A stretch of DNA of 64,000 nt from Hydractinia symbiolongicarpus (lineage: Eukaryota > Cnidaria > Hydrozoa > Anthoathecata > Hydractiniidae). The DNA is taken from positions 7,504,001 to 7,568,000 of the forward strand of contig NC_079885.1 in assembly GCF_029227915.1 (NCBI RefSeq), in the 5' to 3' direction. Under the pieces are notes generated by a model. The model was given only the letters and a program-made list of their open reading frames with translations. It did not search any database and was not told the origin of the DNA. The position numbers and the translations under genes are program-made. Position 1 is the stretch's first letter. Each line of letters starts with the position of its first letter. Of the stretch, positions 23,418 through 37,467 are shown piece by piece.

Positions 23418-23767
23418 ACGCCGGGCGCCTAATTTATTTTCGACTTTATTTGGGGCGTTTATAATAGACGGGCGTTAAACAGTTCGGGCGAATTCGGTGT
23501 TTATTAAGAAACTAATAATCGAATGTCATATTCCTACAGGAAATAGCAATTTAGTATTTTTCTCAGCGAAAAAAAAAAACAGAAAAAAAAGTTGTTATTA
23601 AGTAAAAATATTGCACACAGTTGGGTCACTTTTACAACAATTTTTGCAGACTGGAAATATTTGGGTGTAATATATGTGGGCGGGTAGTTCTTCCCGTTTT
23701 TCGTAAAGGCGGTGGGTAGTACTCGATTTCGCTGCGTGACGTCACGGTTAAATTTTTTTGATACCTT

Positions 23768-24237
23768 AAAGGTGGGTTTCCACTCAAACGAATGCGGTCG
23801 AATCGATCTATGTGGATCAATCGCGTTCTCACTAAAATTGGTTTCCACTTAAATTCGACCATGCTTCGATCGAATGCGGGGTAATTAAATTTATTCCAAA
23901 ATGCAATAACACAAAAAGAAAAATAATATTGAGCATGTAAACAGATTTTCATGGCAAAAATACTATAAACCAAGTATTTTCGTACTAAAATTTGTGACTT
24001 TTTGAAACTTTTGAGGAAGTGACCCAAGGCAAATGGGTGGGAACTTTTAAAAGAATGGTACAAATATAGTTTTGTTCATCGTATATGTGTCATATTTTCA
24101 AAGTACATGCTCAATATCATTATTTATCATGAAATTTTTGTTATTGTTTTGAAAACAATTTTCATAAAAACACCATCGATCGAATCGACAGTTTCGACCA
24201 CATTCGTTTGAGAGGAAACCCGCCTTTAGTGTCACAT
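23768..24237. mobile_element. MITE of the GGCGGGTTTCCAC family, 470 bp
   Basis: The left terminus AAAGGTGGGTTTCCACTC continues as an inverted repeat with the right terminus GAGAGGAAACCCGCCTTT, including AAACGAATGYGGTCGA inside. The interior contains further GATCGAATGCGG-type motifs. Two shorter copies sit at 28324-28482 and 28962-29082. Confidence 0.65.
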
Positions 24238-25598
24238 TCGAACTTTTCCAAAAATATTCGAAATATATTTTCAAATTGCCAGTTGTTTTTGATTTGCGTG
24301 TTATGTTGTTCTTTTCTGGGGGGAGGGGGGTTGCACGTGCCTGTAACAAAAGCAAGCAACCAACGAAATTGGGCAGCGTATGCAATGCAAGTAAGAAGCG
24401 TGTTTATTATCTTATTGTTACATCTTTTCTATAACTTCATTTTTATTTGTTTTTTGAAAAATATAATACACAATAATAAACAATAACAAAAAAGTATAAA
24501 ATCAACTTGACTAAAAAATTGATTTATAAAAATTCTGACGGGCGTTACTAATAAACTTCACATAATGGCGTTTTATAAGCTAGCTAAAGTTTCAGCTACC
24601 AAACATTAGTTACCAAGGCAGAAAGAATCTAGAGTCTTATTTAACTGAGGTTTAAAAGGTAAACTAATATTTCTTTAATAATAATACTTGAAACTATTTT
24701 ATAATTTTTCTCACAATAAATAAATCATGGTTCGCAACCTAATTTCCAAATCTCCCACAAAGGTTGGAGAAATTGTGTTTTTTTCTAATTAATCCATATA
24801 ATTACATGTCTGTGTGTGATTTAAAAAAAAATATTTTCGTTTTTTTAAGAACTTTTTTCCGCCGAAAATGTAGACTCCTCAAACAAAAAACAACAAGAGA
24901 AAAATTTTTGATATAAACGTTACACGTGTGACCAACACATTTAAATTGTAAGAATCCACAGACTCGTATTTTAGAAAGGCAAATAACGCACGTTTTGGAA
25001 GACTCATTGTCTAATTAAAAATTTTCCAATAAAGCATAACATTTTTAAGAACATGATAGAGATAGATAAGATTAAAATATTGAATTAAACTAGATGGAAT
25101 CGGTTTTTTTTATGAATTAAACTAGATGGAATCGTTTTTTTTTATATACAGTATCTATGCATAGGGATAAATCTCGCACTTTTAACAATTGATTAAAAAA
25201 AAACCAGCGTGTACCAACAAAGTAACTACACTTTTCATAATTGATAAGATCTCTCAGCACCCTAAATACTTGTACCAACACTCCACAAATGGAGGTTAAG
25301 CAAACGGTAAACAAATGATGGAATCAACTATAGACGCTGTCAACACGCATCAATTAATAATTTCGTTTTAAATTTCTATTCTGGTGTATGCAAAATAGAT
25401 TCGTGGATGAAACAAGTCACTTTTTTTCTCTTTTTATATGGTGAAAAATACCAAGCGCCAAAAACCCAGGGTTTTGACTATTTTAGTACTAAATCCGATA
25501 ATTCCGGGTTTTTTGAATCCGGTATTCGGTACTCTTCCTATTTCGTATTTCCTAATTTCATAATTTAACATCAAATAAAAATAAACAAAAATTCCTAC

Positions 25599-27430
25599 TC
25601 ACTCGCTCTCGTCAGAAGAACACTCGTTCCTGAACAAACCATGTGTAATGGCTAAAGCGCCGCCTGATATAAATCGAACAAAATTGTCACCTACAAGCGG
25701 TCCCAATGCATACAAGCCCTTGCGGGACCTACATTCATACGTAAACAGGTCTATATCTAACGGGTTAGTCTTTATGTTGAATTCCGATTCGGGATCCTCT
25801 TTTAACAAATCCGAATTGGGTAAAATAGATAAGTCCGGCAACAGACCGACGTGTATGAGAACTTTGCTGACGTGAATTTTAAATCTAAATTTTTTGTTCA
25901 CGTGTTCGATAATAACTTCTTTATTTGGCAAAATTTCGGCTAGGTTGTGTTGTGCGTAGGGCGTGTAGTATTCGTTGATCTGCGACTTCGTGGTCATCAG
26001 GGGTTTAAGCTTCAAATAATCAGCATATGCGGAGGAGAGCTGGTTTAAGACGAGCTCGGGATCTTTAGCGTTCCGTCTGAACACATGTAGTACTGGTATC
26101 TTCATGGACATTAAATTAAGAACGGCATCTAACGCCACCAGGCCGCATCCAACCACCACTACCGGACAATTATGTGAATGAAGAGTTTCTAAATCTGGGA
26201 GTTTATGATGTACAAACGAGTAATGTTCACCAGGAACATTCAAATTTCGAGGATGGTTAAACGCGCCTGAAGCAAGTGCAACATTATCTGAGATAACAGA
26301 AAAATCTGTCGTTTGGTCTTCCCCATATTGGATTCCTTCGATTTTCCATTGCGAGGAATTCTCCGTTGACTGGGTGACAGATGTTACTTTGACATTGTTC
26401 ATAAAGAATGAAGACAAATCCATAGCTTTAACGTAATCGGAGTAATACATTCCGACGTACAAAGCATTCGTTCGGTCCGGATGAACAGCATATTTGTGCG
26501 AAATCTTCGGCAGGTTAGCCAGCTTCGATTCGTTAGCTTTAAACCAATCTTTAAACGGATATTCCGGCATTTCCAGCCATTGCGCCAGACTGACAGTGAG
26601 CTGCGAGTTTGTCATGCGGTGCCACGACCCACCTGGGGGACCAAGTCCAAGCACAATGTGCCGAACCTCGTTCTCCGGATTGTATCTCCACTCAATGACC
26701 GCCTCATCATTTGTTAGCATGTCTGCGTTTGGATGGTACAGGTGATCAAATAATATACTCACAGGATTCATCGTGCGCGAGTCGTAAACACCTTCGCTTA
26801 ACCATTCCAGATCCTAAAACGAAAATTAGCGTAGAGGTAATACGACGGCAGAAATAAGACCCGCGTCTTCCAAAAACAATGACGTTAATTAGTTAATTTA
26901 TATCTTTCCAAAAACAAAAAAGATGAGAACGACTGTTTAATGAAACCCGAACTGGCGTTGATTTTCAAAAATTTACGACACAACGCTTACTGATAAATAT
27001 CCAACGATTTAAACGCCCCGACGTTAATTAACACCCTCATTAACGCCAGCGTATAAAAGGAATACTAACAAGTAGAAAAGTTATGAAGGTATGTCACCTA
27101 CCTCGAGTACCAAGGACTTATTTTGTGACATGTACTTCAGTCGGTCCTTTAAGATGGGATCGTCAATAGGCTTCCCATTGTAATATGGCCAATGGCCAGA
27201 CAAAAAATACGATAAGATGATAGCAGATGGGCCATTTCCTAAATATTTATGGATTAAAAACACAATAAATGATTTCCAAAACAAGATATGTCGAAATTCT
27301 AGCAAGTCTTAAAACTCCTAACTTTTGTTGTTCTTTTTGCATGAGATAACAACTTACCAACGATCACAACATCAAAATCTTTACGGCTGGTCACAGTACC
27401 TTCCGTTGACAGTCTTTTTTCTAAGCGCAT
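25599..27430 (-). CDS. OSGIN-like flavoprotein (oxidative stress-induced growth inhibitor family), 3 exons
   Basis: On the minus strand the exons are 27430-27358, 27238-27102 and 26813-25599. Phases agree (1, then 0) and they sum to 1425 nt, giving 474 aa, close to the size of vertebrate OSGIN1/2. Residues near 20-30 read VVIVGNGPSAI, an N-terminal dinucleotide-binding P-loop. LGLGPPGGSW lies near 124-134, and a second Rossmann loop, VVVVGCGLVALDAV, near 287-300. NPVSILFDHLYHP and DLEWLSEGVYDSR resemble OSGIN-specific segments. The fold is that of FAD/NADPH monooxygenases; OSGIN proteins are linked to oxidative-stress response, with a monooxygenase activity reported for some. The start is chosen as the ATG directly before the P-loop. 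Other flavin monooxygenases are possible but fit less well. Confidence 0.85.
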
Positions 27431-27694
27431 CTTTACTTAAATCTATAACCACTAAAAAAAATTAAAATAATATAAAATATATATAAAAAAAGCACGAACT
27501 ATATATAGGAGAGTAAATTCTAAATGCAAACAAATCCTCTTTAAGGAGATCTCTTCAGTTTTTTATACACAAATATTTACTTTTATAAAAAAGTGAAGTG
27601 CTTTGACTGTTGCGGCATTAAGAGCATTCAGCAGAAGATAGCACGAGATATATAAATCTACGAAGTCATTATGAACAAGCTAGCAGAAGCAACG

Positions 27695-27800
27695 GTTGCC
27701 ACAACAACAACAACAACAACAACAAAAATAACGACAACAGACAAACAACAAAAAAACGACAACAAACAAACAACAAAAATAACAGTAGAGATGCAACAAC
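27695..27800. repeat. CAA/ACA-rich simple repeat
   Basis: Runs of CAA triplets and AACAAACAAC-like units just upstream of the OSGIN-like gene. Produces a spurious Val-rich minus-strand ORF. Confidence 0.7.
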
Positions 27801-28323
27801 CATAATCAACTACAACAACAGCAATATTATCAACAAAATCAACACTAAAATTAGATGTATCCACACAATCAAACAAAGACAACGTGGAACAACCAATCAA
27901 ACTTCTTTTACAAAACAAGAGAAGAAAATCAAACACACATACTAACACTTTCATGGCTCACTGCACACACCACACATACACACACAACCCTTAACAACAT
28001 TTTAATGAATGATATTTTTAAACTGGGTATAACATGAATACCCCGACTAAATTATTAAAACCGAGAGCTCGCAATGAATAAAAAAACAACTTTAAAATAA
28101 CTATTCAGAACGAATTCAGGTGACGTTAAAAAAAATTGCAACTTGATTCGATCTGCTTTAGTAGTGAACAACGCGACTGTGTCAATGAATTTATTTCTGA
28201 AAACAAGTCATGTGATATGCACACAAAGGAGGCTGAATCAATCCTGTACTTGTCCTTCACCATAATCAATGCCAGCGCCATTATAGCCAATACAACATTT
28301 TGTACGTTAGCCGACGATTTGAA

Positions 28324-28482
28324 CTTTAAGGCGAATCTCCACGGGACGATTTTTACGACGATCGTCACCAATACTCAAATTCGATTGGTCGCGATTTTCG
28401 TCGTGACGAAAGGTTGAATTGGTTTCTGCTTTTCGTCACAAAAATCGTCGCAAAAATCGTCCAGTAGAGATTCGGCTTTAAG
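28324..28482. mobile_element. Short MITE with CTTTAAGGCGAATCTCCAC ends, 159 bp
   Basis: Inverted ends at 28324-28342 and 28464-28482, with inner inverted GGACGATTTTT motifs. Likely related to the GGCGGGTTTCCAC elements nearby. Confidence 0.6.
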
Positions 28483-28961
28483 CTGCCAAATCCCGTAACT
28501 CTTTTACGACACTGAAAACTTGTCGATTATTATATGTTGTGTCAACAATAGTAAATCTCTTCTAGCGTGACGTACGTGTTTTAAATAAAAATAAAACATG
28601 TACAGCAAATGACGAAATAACATTGATCTAATTCTTGACAGCTAGTCATACATACTAAGTAGAGTGTCGACATACAAGTTCGGCTTGTTTATTCAAAACA
28701 CTATCAACTGTGCGTCGGAGAAAAAACTGTGTCAGAGAGATATAAAAAGAATTAACGATTAGGATTACACAAGATCTGTATAAGAAATTATATCAACATT
28801 GTAAATACACATTGGCTTTGCGTTTATTTTTTCTTTCCTCTGGGTCAGCTTTGAAAAGGAGCTGTATATAAAATTTCAAAGATTTGTAGGAAAAGGGGAT
28901 TGGGTATGGGCATGGAACGACAACAACAGCAGCGCCGACAAGAGCGGCAACAATAACAGCA

Positions 28962-29082
28962 AAAGGGGGGTTTCCAAACGAATGGTCGAATCAATCAACG
29001 TCAATCGACTCGAAAGTAGTATAGCTTCCTACTTTTTTGCGATCGATATTTGATCATTTCCATTAAGTGGAAACCCGCCTTA
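28962..29082. mobile_element. Short MITE of the GGCGGGTTTCCAC family, about 121 bp
   Basis: The left end AAAGGGGGGTTTCC and right end GGAAACCCGCCTTA are inverted copies. The interior shares the AAACGAATGGTCGAATC motif with the 23768-24237 element. Confidence 0.55.
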
Positions 29083-30470
29083 GGAATGCGACCAGAAAAA
29101 AATAAACAAATAAAAAAAAATTATCAGCAAGGAGAATCAAAAAGGTCTTCTTTTCTATCTTTTTAAATCACAAAACCAACTTCTCACAAAAGCTGCAAAA
29201 AACAAAAAACTGTTTCCAAAGAAAAAAAAAAGTATTGGATAAAAACGAGCATAATAAATACGGGAAAGAAAGAAAAGGAGAGGAAACATCTCATGCATAG
29301 CTCAACACCATTCAGCTTTCAACAAAATTCAATTAGTTTTCTTTTTTTCCCATTGTCAATGTGGATATACAAAAAAACTTGAACTATTTAATATTAACAA
29401 AAGCAAAGTACTTATTTGGACGTTGAATAATTGTTCCCTTCTATAAAATATTATTAATAATTGAAGACTTTAAAGGTGAAAAAAATGTTTGATATAAACA
29501 GTTCAATCCATATATTATGTTTCCAAAATTAAGAAGTTAAAGCAAGATATTCTTAAAGTAAAGGCTTTTAAGAAAAAATAAACCAACGAAAAATTAAACT
29601 CGGCAGAAAGTATCTGTAGTAGAATGAGATCGCCGAAACCAACTTTAATGACCTCAAACATGATTGTTGAAAGTGATACAATTTCTACTAAAGGGGGGGG
29701 AGTTTAAAACATGGATTTTTTTATCATCTGAAAGGTCACACTATTGGTTATGGTAATTAAAAAACAGGCCTGTTTTAGTGATGTTTTCAAAATTATTGGT
29801 GAAATGTAAATAAAATTTTTCCTGTACAATGTGATAGAAACGTTAGTACCAGAGTCAGCTCCAATCGACACTTAGTAACATAAATAACTTTTTAGAAAAA
29901 ATCTAAAATATTCACGACACTGAAGCGGAATCCAAATTATTTTAAAGCTATTCAAATTTACGATTGAATATACGTATTTAGTATGGAATCATTGAAAGAT
30001 GAAAAATGTGGGATATTGCGGACAAGCAAAAAATCAATTCCAATTCATTATCAAACCTTAGACAGCAGTTTTTGCAAATAACTCAAAATTTTGGACTTTG
30101 GACTCGATTTCTCGCCGCCTTCTATTTCAAAGTTAGTAGAGTGCTCAGCACTGCTGGATGGAGAATTTAATTCCCTTTCATATGAGCCCAAACTTGATAT
30201 TCTAAAGTTTAATGATTATGAGTTATGACTAATAGACAGCATGTCGGTATTTAAACATTGTTCGGAGTCTAAGGTTGAAAATGCGTTTAAGAAATGACAA
30301 AGCATCACAACTTAAAAAATCAATGAAACACAAACACTAATTACAGATAATTATTTTGAAAAACAAAGGTTAACAGTGGAAGATTTGATGCGAGTAACTT
30401 TTGTTTGTTCTACTGATTCAATTACAGCAAAAATAAGACTATTATGAAGACTGTTAGGTATTTTGTAGTC

Positions 30471-30803
30471 GCTTACAGAGGTCGGTAGTAGTCTCGTACA
30501 GAGGTCGGCAGTACTTTTCAACAGAGGTCGGTAGTAGTCTCCAACAGAGGTTGGTAGTAGTCTCGTACAGAGGTCGGTAGTAGTCTCGTACAGAGGTGGG
30601 TAGTAGTCTCGTACAGAGGTCGGTAGTAGTCTCGTACAGAGGTCGGTAGTAGTCTCGTACAGAGGTCGGTAGTAGTCTCGTACAGAGGTGGGTAGTAGTC
30701 TCGTACAGAGGTCGGTAGTAGTCTCGTACAGAGGTCGGTAGTAATCCCGTACAGAGGTCGGTAGTAGTCTCGTACAGAGGTCGGTAGTAATCCCGTACAG
30801 AGA
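30471..30803. repeat. 23-bp minisatellite, about 14 copies
   Basis: The unit GTACAGAGGTCGGTAGTAGT plus CTC repeats with a few substitutions (GTGGG, AATCCC and CCAAC variants). Because 23 is not a multiple of three, the minus-strand ORF here is a mix of three phase translations, not a gene. Confidence 0.95.
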
Positions 30804-33800
30804 CCAGTAAACAATCTATATTTCAAATCAAAATTAGTTAAGTATTTTTAATAAGGTTTTAAAAAAAAATTAGCTAAACTTGGTAATTATGATTTTAGAT
30901 TAATTAATTTTTTTGTTTTATTTTGATGATTGTCACTTATTTCTAAATATTCACCTTTATTAACAACCGTGTCAAGAGTTTCTGAGATTTTCAATATAAA
31001 TAGACTTACTAGCTAACTACAAAAACCTATTCTTGATTTTAACAGCAGGTCCTTGACTCACCAATGAAATATTTGAAATTTCACCTCAAGCCCAAAATCG
31101 AATTTCTGACCAACTGAATGCACATTCTGAGCATAATTAAACATGGAGAAACTTTAATTGGGAAGAATGCAATACCATGGTTATGAAGTGGATAGAACAG
31201 CTGCACAAGCATATAAATAATTGAGATGATTAAAGGATATACAGAACGAAATTAATTACTTAGCAAACGCAATTAAATGGTACTTATGCAAAGAAATTTC
31301 TCTTTTGCCATGACCTATCTTAGAAAACGCAATCACCTCTATGAAAATAAACCACTGGCGCGCCATAACCGATCTCCAACATATTGTTTTAAATTCTGCA
31401 TGATGTATTTCGCACGCATTAAAAAGAAAAAAACTTTACTGAAGAAAGAAATGAATATTAACCAGTGCCACATCTAGAACTTGTTTTAGTACGATCTAAA
31501 TGGTATGGATGCCAAAAAATGCTCATATTTTTAATTTTAAAATACAGATTTCGAAGTCGATTGATTGATGCAACAATAAGCGTCTGCTTATTGTTACAAT
31601 GGTGTCCTTACAAAGGGTTCCAAAAACATTTAATTAATTAAAAAACAAACAAAAAGCACACAAACAAAAAGCAAGCACATAAACAAATATACAAAAAAAC
31701 AAATAAACAAACAAACAAATAAGTAAGTAAGTAAACAACGAAGATGCCGAAGAAAAAGTGAGAAGGATGTAACACAACATGTAACACAAAATAAACTAAT
31801 TGTGTCTCACATAAACCATTCTTTTGAATTCTCACTTTTTCTAAACAGCAATTTTTCGTTGCAAGTCGTGTGAAAAAATCAATGATGCTATTTTTATTCA
31901 ATTCTTATTTTTTAAGTTTTCAACGTGACATTCTTCTTTAATAAAAAAGAAGCAAAGCACAAAACGCATACCCTTTTACTGTTATCACCGTCCAACTCCA
32001 CTCAAACTTCCTCTTTGCCTGAAACAAAATTCAAATATCTTGTTTTACTTGACAACAATAATGAATCAGCAAAAATAAAGAATGCAGCTTTTTAATTGTT
32101 AACCAAAATGGAATCTCTTAAAAATGATGGATTTGTTATAATCGATAATTAGCATTTAAGAAACTTAAAAATAAAACCCTATTTAAAAATCTGACACCTA
32201 TCTATAGGGTCATTGTATTAAAATTAGGAAATGTCACATGACTCCAAAATAAATGGATATAAAGAGATCAGTGGGATTAAATATAGCAAAACTAAGCTGT
32301 CAGCCATTGAGCCGTTTTTGTCAGTTTCATAATATTTATTCCAGTTACTGCAACACACGATATTTTTTATAAGAATATCACAATTATAGACTTTTGAAAC
32401 AAACTTGGGCACTTTTTTTATTTAAATTCATTGTTTCTAATAAACCTAATTCCTTTATTTGCATATTCAAAACTTCCTGTCCTGCAAAACCAAAAAAAAA
32501 AAAATTTCCTCAACCCAACTTATCCTTTGATCAAGCTCCGCACATATTATTTCCCTTAATTTTGTGGCTCTTTAATTTTAATGCTAGTCCAGGCGGAGAC
32601 TTAACACGGAAGGAACAGGCAAAAATTAATAGAATTTTTGCCTGTTGCAGTTTTAGGTCTGAACATACGTAATAAGTGAGGTTTTCACACTTATTTTAGT
32701 CTTTTAAAAATACTAAAGTTAAATTCCACTAACAGCAAAAATAGAATGGAACAACAAAAACACTTAAATTGTATTCACCACTTTATTATAATTATTATAA
32801 TTTTTTTGAAATAATATCAACTTTAAGTTTAAATCATAACAAATCGTAACTGAAATGTTCATCAACCAATCAGAATCCAAAAACTCACAATTGTCCATTC
32901 CAACCATTTTAGTTTGTTTTCGAATGGAAATCCACCTATATTTAACAGTTTAATGCTGATGTCAGCCTATAAATACCATTATTTGCAAGATCAAAAGACC
33001 TACCACACATACTCTTCTGATTTAACCTGGATGCTTTTGAAAACCTTAGAGGAGATTTTCCTGAAAATTTATGCATCTTGTGTTTTAAACAGTTAGAAAG
33101 CTTTTCAGCAAGAGCCCTATTAAATAATAAATTTATTTCTTAATTCCTCATTAATTCGCAAGACATGAAATAAACCAGGAAGCAGATTAAAAAACAATAC
33201 GAAACTGAGCCATTTTGTAGACTAGAGTACATAGTTTTGTTCTTGTTGAGATGAGAATGATCCTAACAATAAAATGGTCCTATGAATTAGAACTAACAAA
33301 ATCAGGGTGTTTATTCAACATCATATTAGTGAAACCTTGGAATAACCTATTGATAGAACAGATTGGTTTAAATATAATGCTAATTCTTTTAAAACAATTA
33401 TAAAATTTAATTCCAGCCAACTTGAAAAGATAAAATAGTTCTGATTGACCATCTAAATACAAAATTTCTGACTCTTTCCTGACATAAGCCTAAATTTTCA
33501 AAATTCAGGACCATACCTGACATCCCTGATAGAGTGTAAAAAAATGACTTTAAGTGCTTCATAATCATTTTTTAAATTTAGCACACTATTAATATACATA
33601 TAAATACAATATCAATTGATTGTTGTATAGAAAAAAATACCACTAAATTATAAAAATGTAATGATTATTAATAGACTTCCCTGGATTATAAATTGAATGG
33701 GACTATCATTTTTTCTAGCATTAATTAGGTGGATTAAGGTATCAGGAACAGCTGCATTGTTTACTATTTATAAAAATTTCCTTTACTATTTCTTGGAAAT

Positions 33801-35519
33801 AATGATTAGCCTTTAAAAAGCTGCCATTTTAAATAATTATCTAGATAGCTGAATGGCCACTTCATCTGTAAGAACACAAAGAAAAAGTTGTTGCAGTGCT
33901 TACTTATGAACATATAGGGTATAAACCAAAAAAATTCCATCTTCTGTGGGACGTTTGTTTCAAACTTTTTCTCAGCAATACATTTTAAAACTTGTATACA
34001 TCACAAAATTGAGAAAACTGTTTAATTTTAAATATCACGCTTTTTCTAACAAAGGTTTGCAATTTGTGGTTTTTCAAAAAGTCATCCAAAAATTTTTGCA
34101 AGTTTATGGACTCTTCTGGACGTTTTCCTGAGAATAGTAGCTACTAGACACCTGATTGACATATGATTAAGCCCTACACACCTCCTTCAATACTATAGTT
34201 ATTGCTCAAAACTACACTTAAAATGTTTACTTAAGTTCTATAATAGGTAAGGGGGTTAGGAGTATGACAAAAACTTAAAACTTACACAGCTCAATCCATC
34301 AAGAGAAATCATTCATAATTTTTAAAAAATTAACATTAACCCTTTAGTCTGAGTGCTTCCATTCTTTACTCTTTCTTACAAAAACTTGCGCTGGAGTATC
34401 TCTTACTGCATAATTTGAAAACTGCTGTAAAAAAATTTGAAATGATGAATAACCTAAAAGCAAAACAGGAACAAATGCCTGATGTTTTAAAAGAAGGAAT
34501 CCTTGTGTTTTTTAACCTTAGTAGTTTAAAAATGCTAAACATTAAGGGGAAATGTACCCAAGATTATTCTTCTTCTTTACATTTCAAAAAAAGGCAGTCA
34601 ATAACTTCAAATCTATCTGTAATTTCATTTTACACTTCTAAAAGGAACAGTTGAAAAACTTTGAAAAATGAAAGAGATAAGAAAGCTGGACCGGTGCGGT
34701 TGATGAAGTTGTCCTTGATTTTAAAATATTAAATAGCTGGAAATTTAGGTCAGATCCTTTTTATGTTGTTTTCCCAGCCTAAAGCATTCTGAATGACTAC
34801 TGGAAAGGGCAAATAGAGGAAATTCGATAACTGTTTATGAATAATTACTTTTTAAGGATGAATTAGCTATAGTTTTTGTTGCTATCATCTAAAAATATGT
34901 CCATTATATCCAATATTTTGAGTGTTTTTTAGTATTTTTTTTGGCAGTAAAATTTACAGACTAAAAAAACAATACTATAACAATACCTTTAAGAAGGTAA
35001 TTAACACCTTTTACATTTTTCAAGGCCTCGACTGGCTTTAGTGCAATAATCTTGATTGTTTCTATGCACAATTTAGCTAGTTAGTTTAAAAGGTTTAAAG
35101 TTTATCTTGAAAGCTTGATTTAAGGTAAGGGACCGTCTCCATCATTGTTTCATGTTTTCTATAATTGTTTCAAGATCGCATCATCTTTTTTTACGATTTG
35201 GAAACAATTTGGAAACAATTGAAATTATTTCATTTTCTTAAGCTCAAAAATGATACGAAGTGGAAGCGAATGGAAAACGATTTCGAAACTATTTTAAAAC
35301 AGATCTAGAAACAAAACTTGAAAAGAATTACGAAACATATTCAAAACGATTTGTTTACCGAAAAGCAATTAAAAACCAATTGAAAATGTTACAAATTTAT
35401 TATGTGAAACTTTTTGTTGACATTCCTTTTGCACTTTAACAGATGTTACAAAAATTTACTTAAAGTTAATTTCTTTGAAAGAACTAGCAAAATTGTGTAT
35501 TCATAGTTTCGATTTAAAT

Positions 35520-35645
35520 GATCTACAGCAATTTTTTTAGCTTTCTAAGATCCTGTTTTGACTGTTTTTAACTGATCTACAGCAATCGTTTTGCTTTCTA
35601 CCATTCCGTTTTGACTGTTTTTAAAAGACCTACAGCAGTTTATTT
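35520..35645. repeat. 53-bp direct repeat, about 2.3 copies
   Basis: ATCTACAGCAAT...TTTTGACTGTTTTTAA is repeated at 35520, 35574 and partly at 35626. Confidence 0.65.
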
Positions 35646-37220
35646 CAAATAAATTAGGGATACCAAATACATGTAGCGAACTTTCCTGTCGTTTCAAGTC
35701 ATATTTGGGTGTTCAATGTAATATTTAAGATGATTGTATAGATATTGTTTTTGTCCACAATGCTCATCAACCTTTCAGCCACCATTAGTTTAACCTTTAT
35801 GTAAGTCACCAAATCCCATTATGTAGTCTTCTTAAAAAAAGTCTATCATTAAAATAACATAGATAATTTGGTGGGCTATGAATTTGTTGTAATAATAACA
35901 AAACCCAAATTGCAACACAGGATTAGTAAATTGCTGGTTTCTTAAAATGTTGCTGATTTGCTTTGGTTCTGCAAAAGTCTGGTGCCTGCCTGCTTTAGTA
36001 TGTACGTAAATAAACACAAATCTAGGCTTCCTCCTACCTCCAATAGTTGTTTTAAGAGCTTATTTCCACTTCTCTCTGTTGTTTGAGTAAAGTAAAAACA
36101 TATTGTATAAAGTGAGTTAGTTTATATTTGCTGCTATGTTTTCGTTTAAAATTTGATTAACTTTCTAATTTGACCCTACCTCATGAATTTCCTTTTTCCC
36201 CAATATACCCTAAATACTATTGAACAGCTCGTGCAAAGAGATAAGCTGAGAACACCTACACAAAGTTCTAAAAAAGAAGTTGAGTAACTAATAAATTCTG
36301 AAAAAATTAAAACATTTGTCGTACAGAGATGAAACAAGGTTATCAACCCTATTTTTTTAATTTAATGTTTTGTTAAAAAGCTTCTCGTAATAGTAAAAAC
36401 TAATAGTAATATACCAGGTATGTATTCTGAATGTGCACTTGGCAAAGTGATTAAACACTATACACACTTGCCTTATTGTAATAACACGAGCATGTTTTAA
36501 CAAGTTTTAAAAGATTAGACAATCTTTAAAAAGATCATAGCTATTTGTATGTATTTTTCTAAAAAGATGTTGTTCTTTTTTTGCGTAAATTAAACTTGGT
36601 TTATTTTACCTGAAGGAAAAATTGTCTAGTAACGCAATAAATACAAGATTTTATTACACGGACAGATACAACAATTTTAAGAGTTCTTGTTGTTATTACC
36701 TGTAATAAATAAATACCTATTTTTTAGAAGAATTAAAACTGGGTACAGTGTTTTGAAGACATGATAGTATGACTGCAAAAGCTTATTACAAGCTCGTGAG
36801 CTTGTATTAAAACGCAAATGTGTCCTACAAGAATGGAAATTTTTGCCTCTCTGAGCACCGACACGGGAGTAGTCGTGTGTTCGAATCTCATCTTGGTAAC
36901 TATTTTTACTTTTTTTTTCTTTTTACTATCTCGCCCGCGAGGACGTGTTTACAGACTGACCTAACTAAAATTGAAATTTCGAGAAATTTTCTATCAATAT
37001 TATTGCCTATCCGAATAGCAAAATATGTCGTGTCTATAACTTCAGCTTTTTATACACTTTCTTGGCGAGGTTGTTTGCGTATATCATACGTCTTGTTCTA
37101 GTATATTTTCCACCTGCAGAAGCGCTTTAAATTGTTGCTTCGGAACACATTATCGTTGTTCTGTCCCATACAATTGGTATAAAACACGTTCATAAATAAA
37201 CATAACATTCAGGAACTAAG

Positions 37221-37442
37221 TGTTGATCTTCTATCTAGGCGATTACTAATAAGAGTCACTTGGTGGTGGGGTTTTAATTGTGTTGAACCAGTATCATTGG
37301 TAATTCGTTGTGTTTAGTCAGAGTGGTGTTCAATAGTGTCGAGTTGAATCAATCACACTAATTTAGCGTTGCATTATACACAGAAAGAACTATTGCGAAG
37401 ATAACCTACAGGTTAGTCTTATATATATATTCCTATTTAACA
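37221..37442 (+). repeat. 5' LTR of the copia element
   Basis: 222 bp, TG...CA termini. Three substitutions relative to the 3' LTR. Contains an AT-only TATATATAT stretch near its 3' end that could serve as promoter or polyadenylation region. Confidence 0.95.
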
Positions 37443-37443
37443 A

Positions 37444-37455
37444 TGGTAGCAGAGG
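37444..37455 (+). promoter_or_regulatory. Primer-binding site
   Basis: TGGTAGCAGAGG begins one base after the 5' LTR and resembles the initiator-Met-tRNA-type primer site common in Ty1/copia elements. Confidence 0.6.
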
Positions 37456-37467
37456 AATAAAAGTGAA

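Larger units (their letters stand above)
21249..25598. other. Intergenic region between the coiled-coil pseudogene and the OSGIN-like gene
   Basis: Contains three MITE-like inverted repeats (21929-22014, 23134-23417, 23768-24237) and a duplicated segment near 25083-25145. No convincing exon was found. Confidence 0.4.
27431..37215. other. Long intergenic region without recognised genes
   Basis: Nearly 10 kb of AT-rich DNA. Holds a CAA-rich simple repeat, two short MITEs, a 23-bp minisatellite and a 53-bp duplication. ORFs are short and overlap repeats. No exon with coherent splice sites was identified. Confidence 0.45.

Noticed and set aside
23534-24385. Overlapping minus ORFs of 95-143 codons
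   Set aside because: They lie over the inverted-repeat MITE at 23768-24237 and its flanks; frames are chance.
30518-30826. 102-codon minus-strand ORF with YYRPLYETTT-like repeats
   Set aside because: It is the 23-bp minisatellite read through; unit length is not a multiple of three and no start or splice context supports a gene.
36840-36900. tRNA-like stretch with GTGTTCGAATCTCA
   Set aside because: It resembles a B box, but no convincing A box or paired stems were found; not called as tRNA or SINE.
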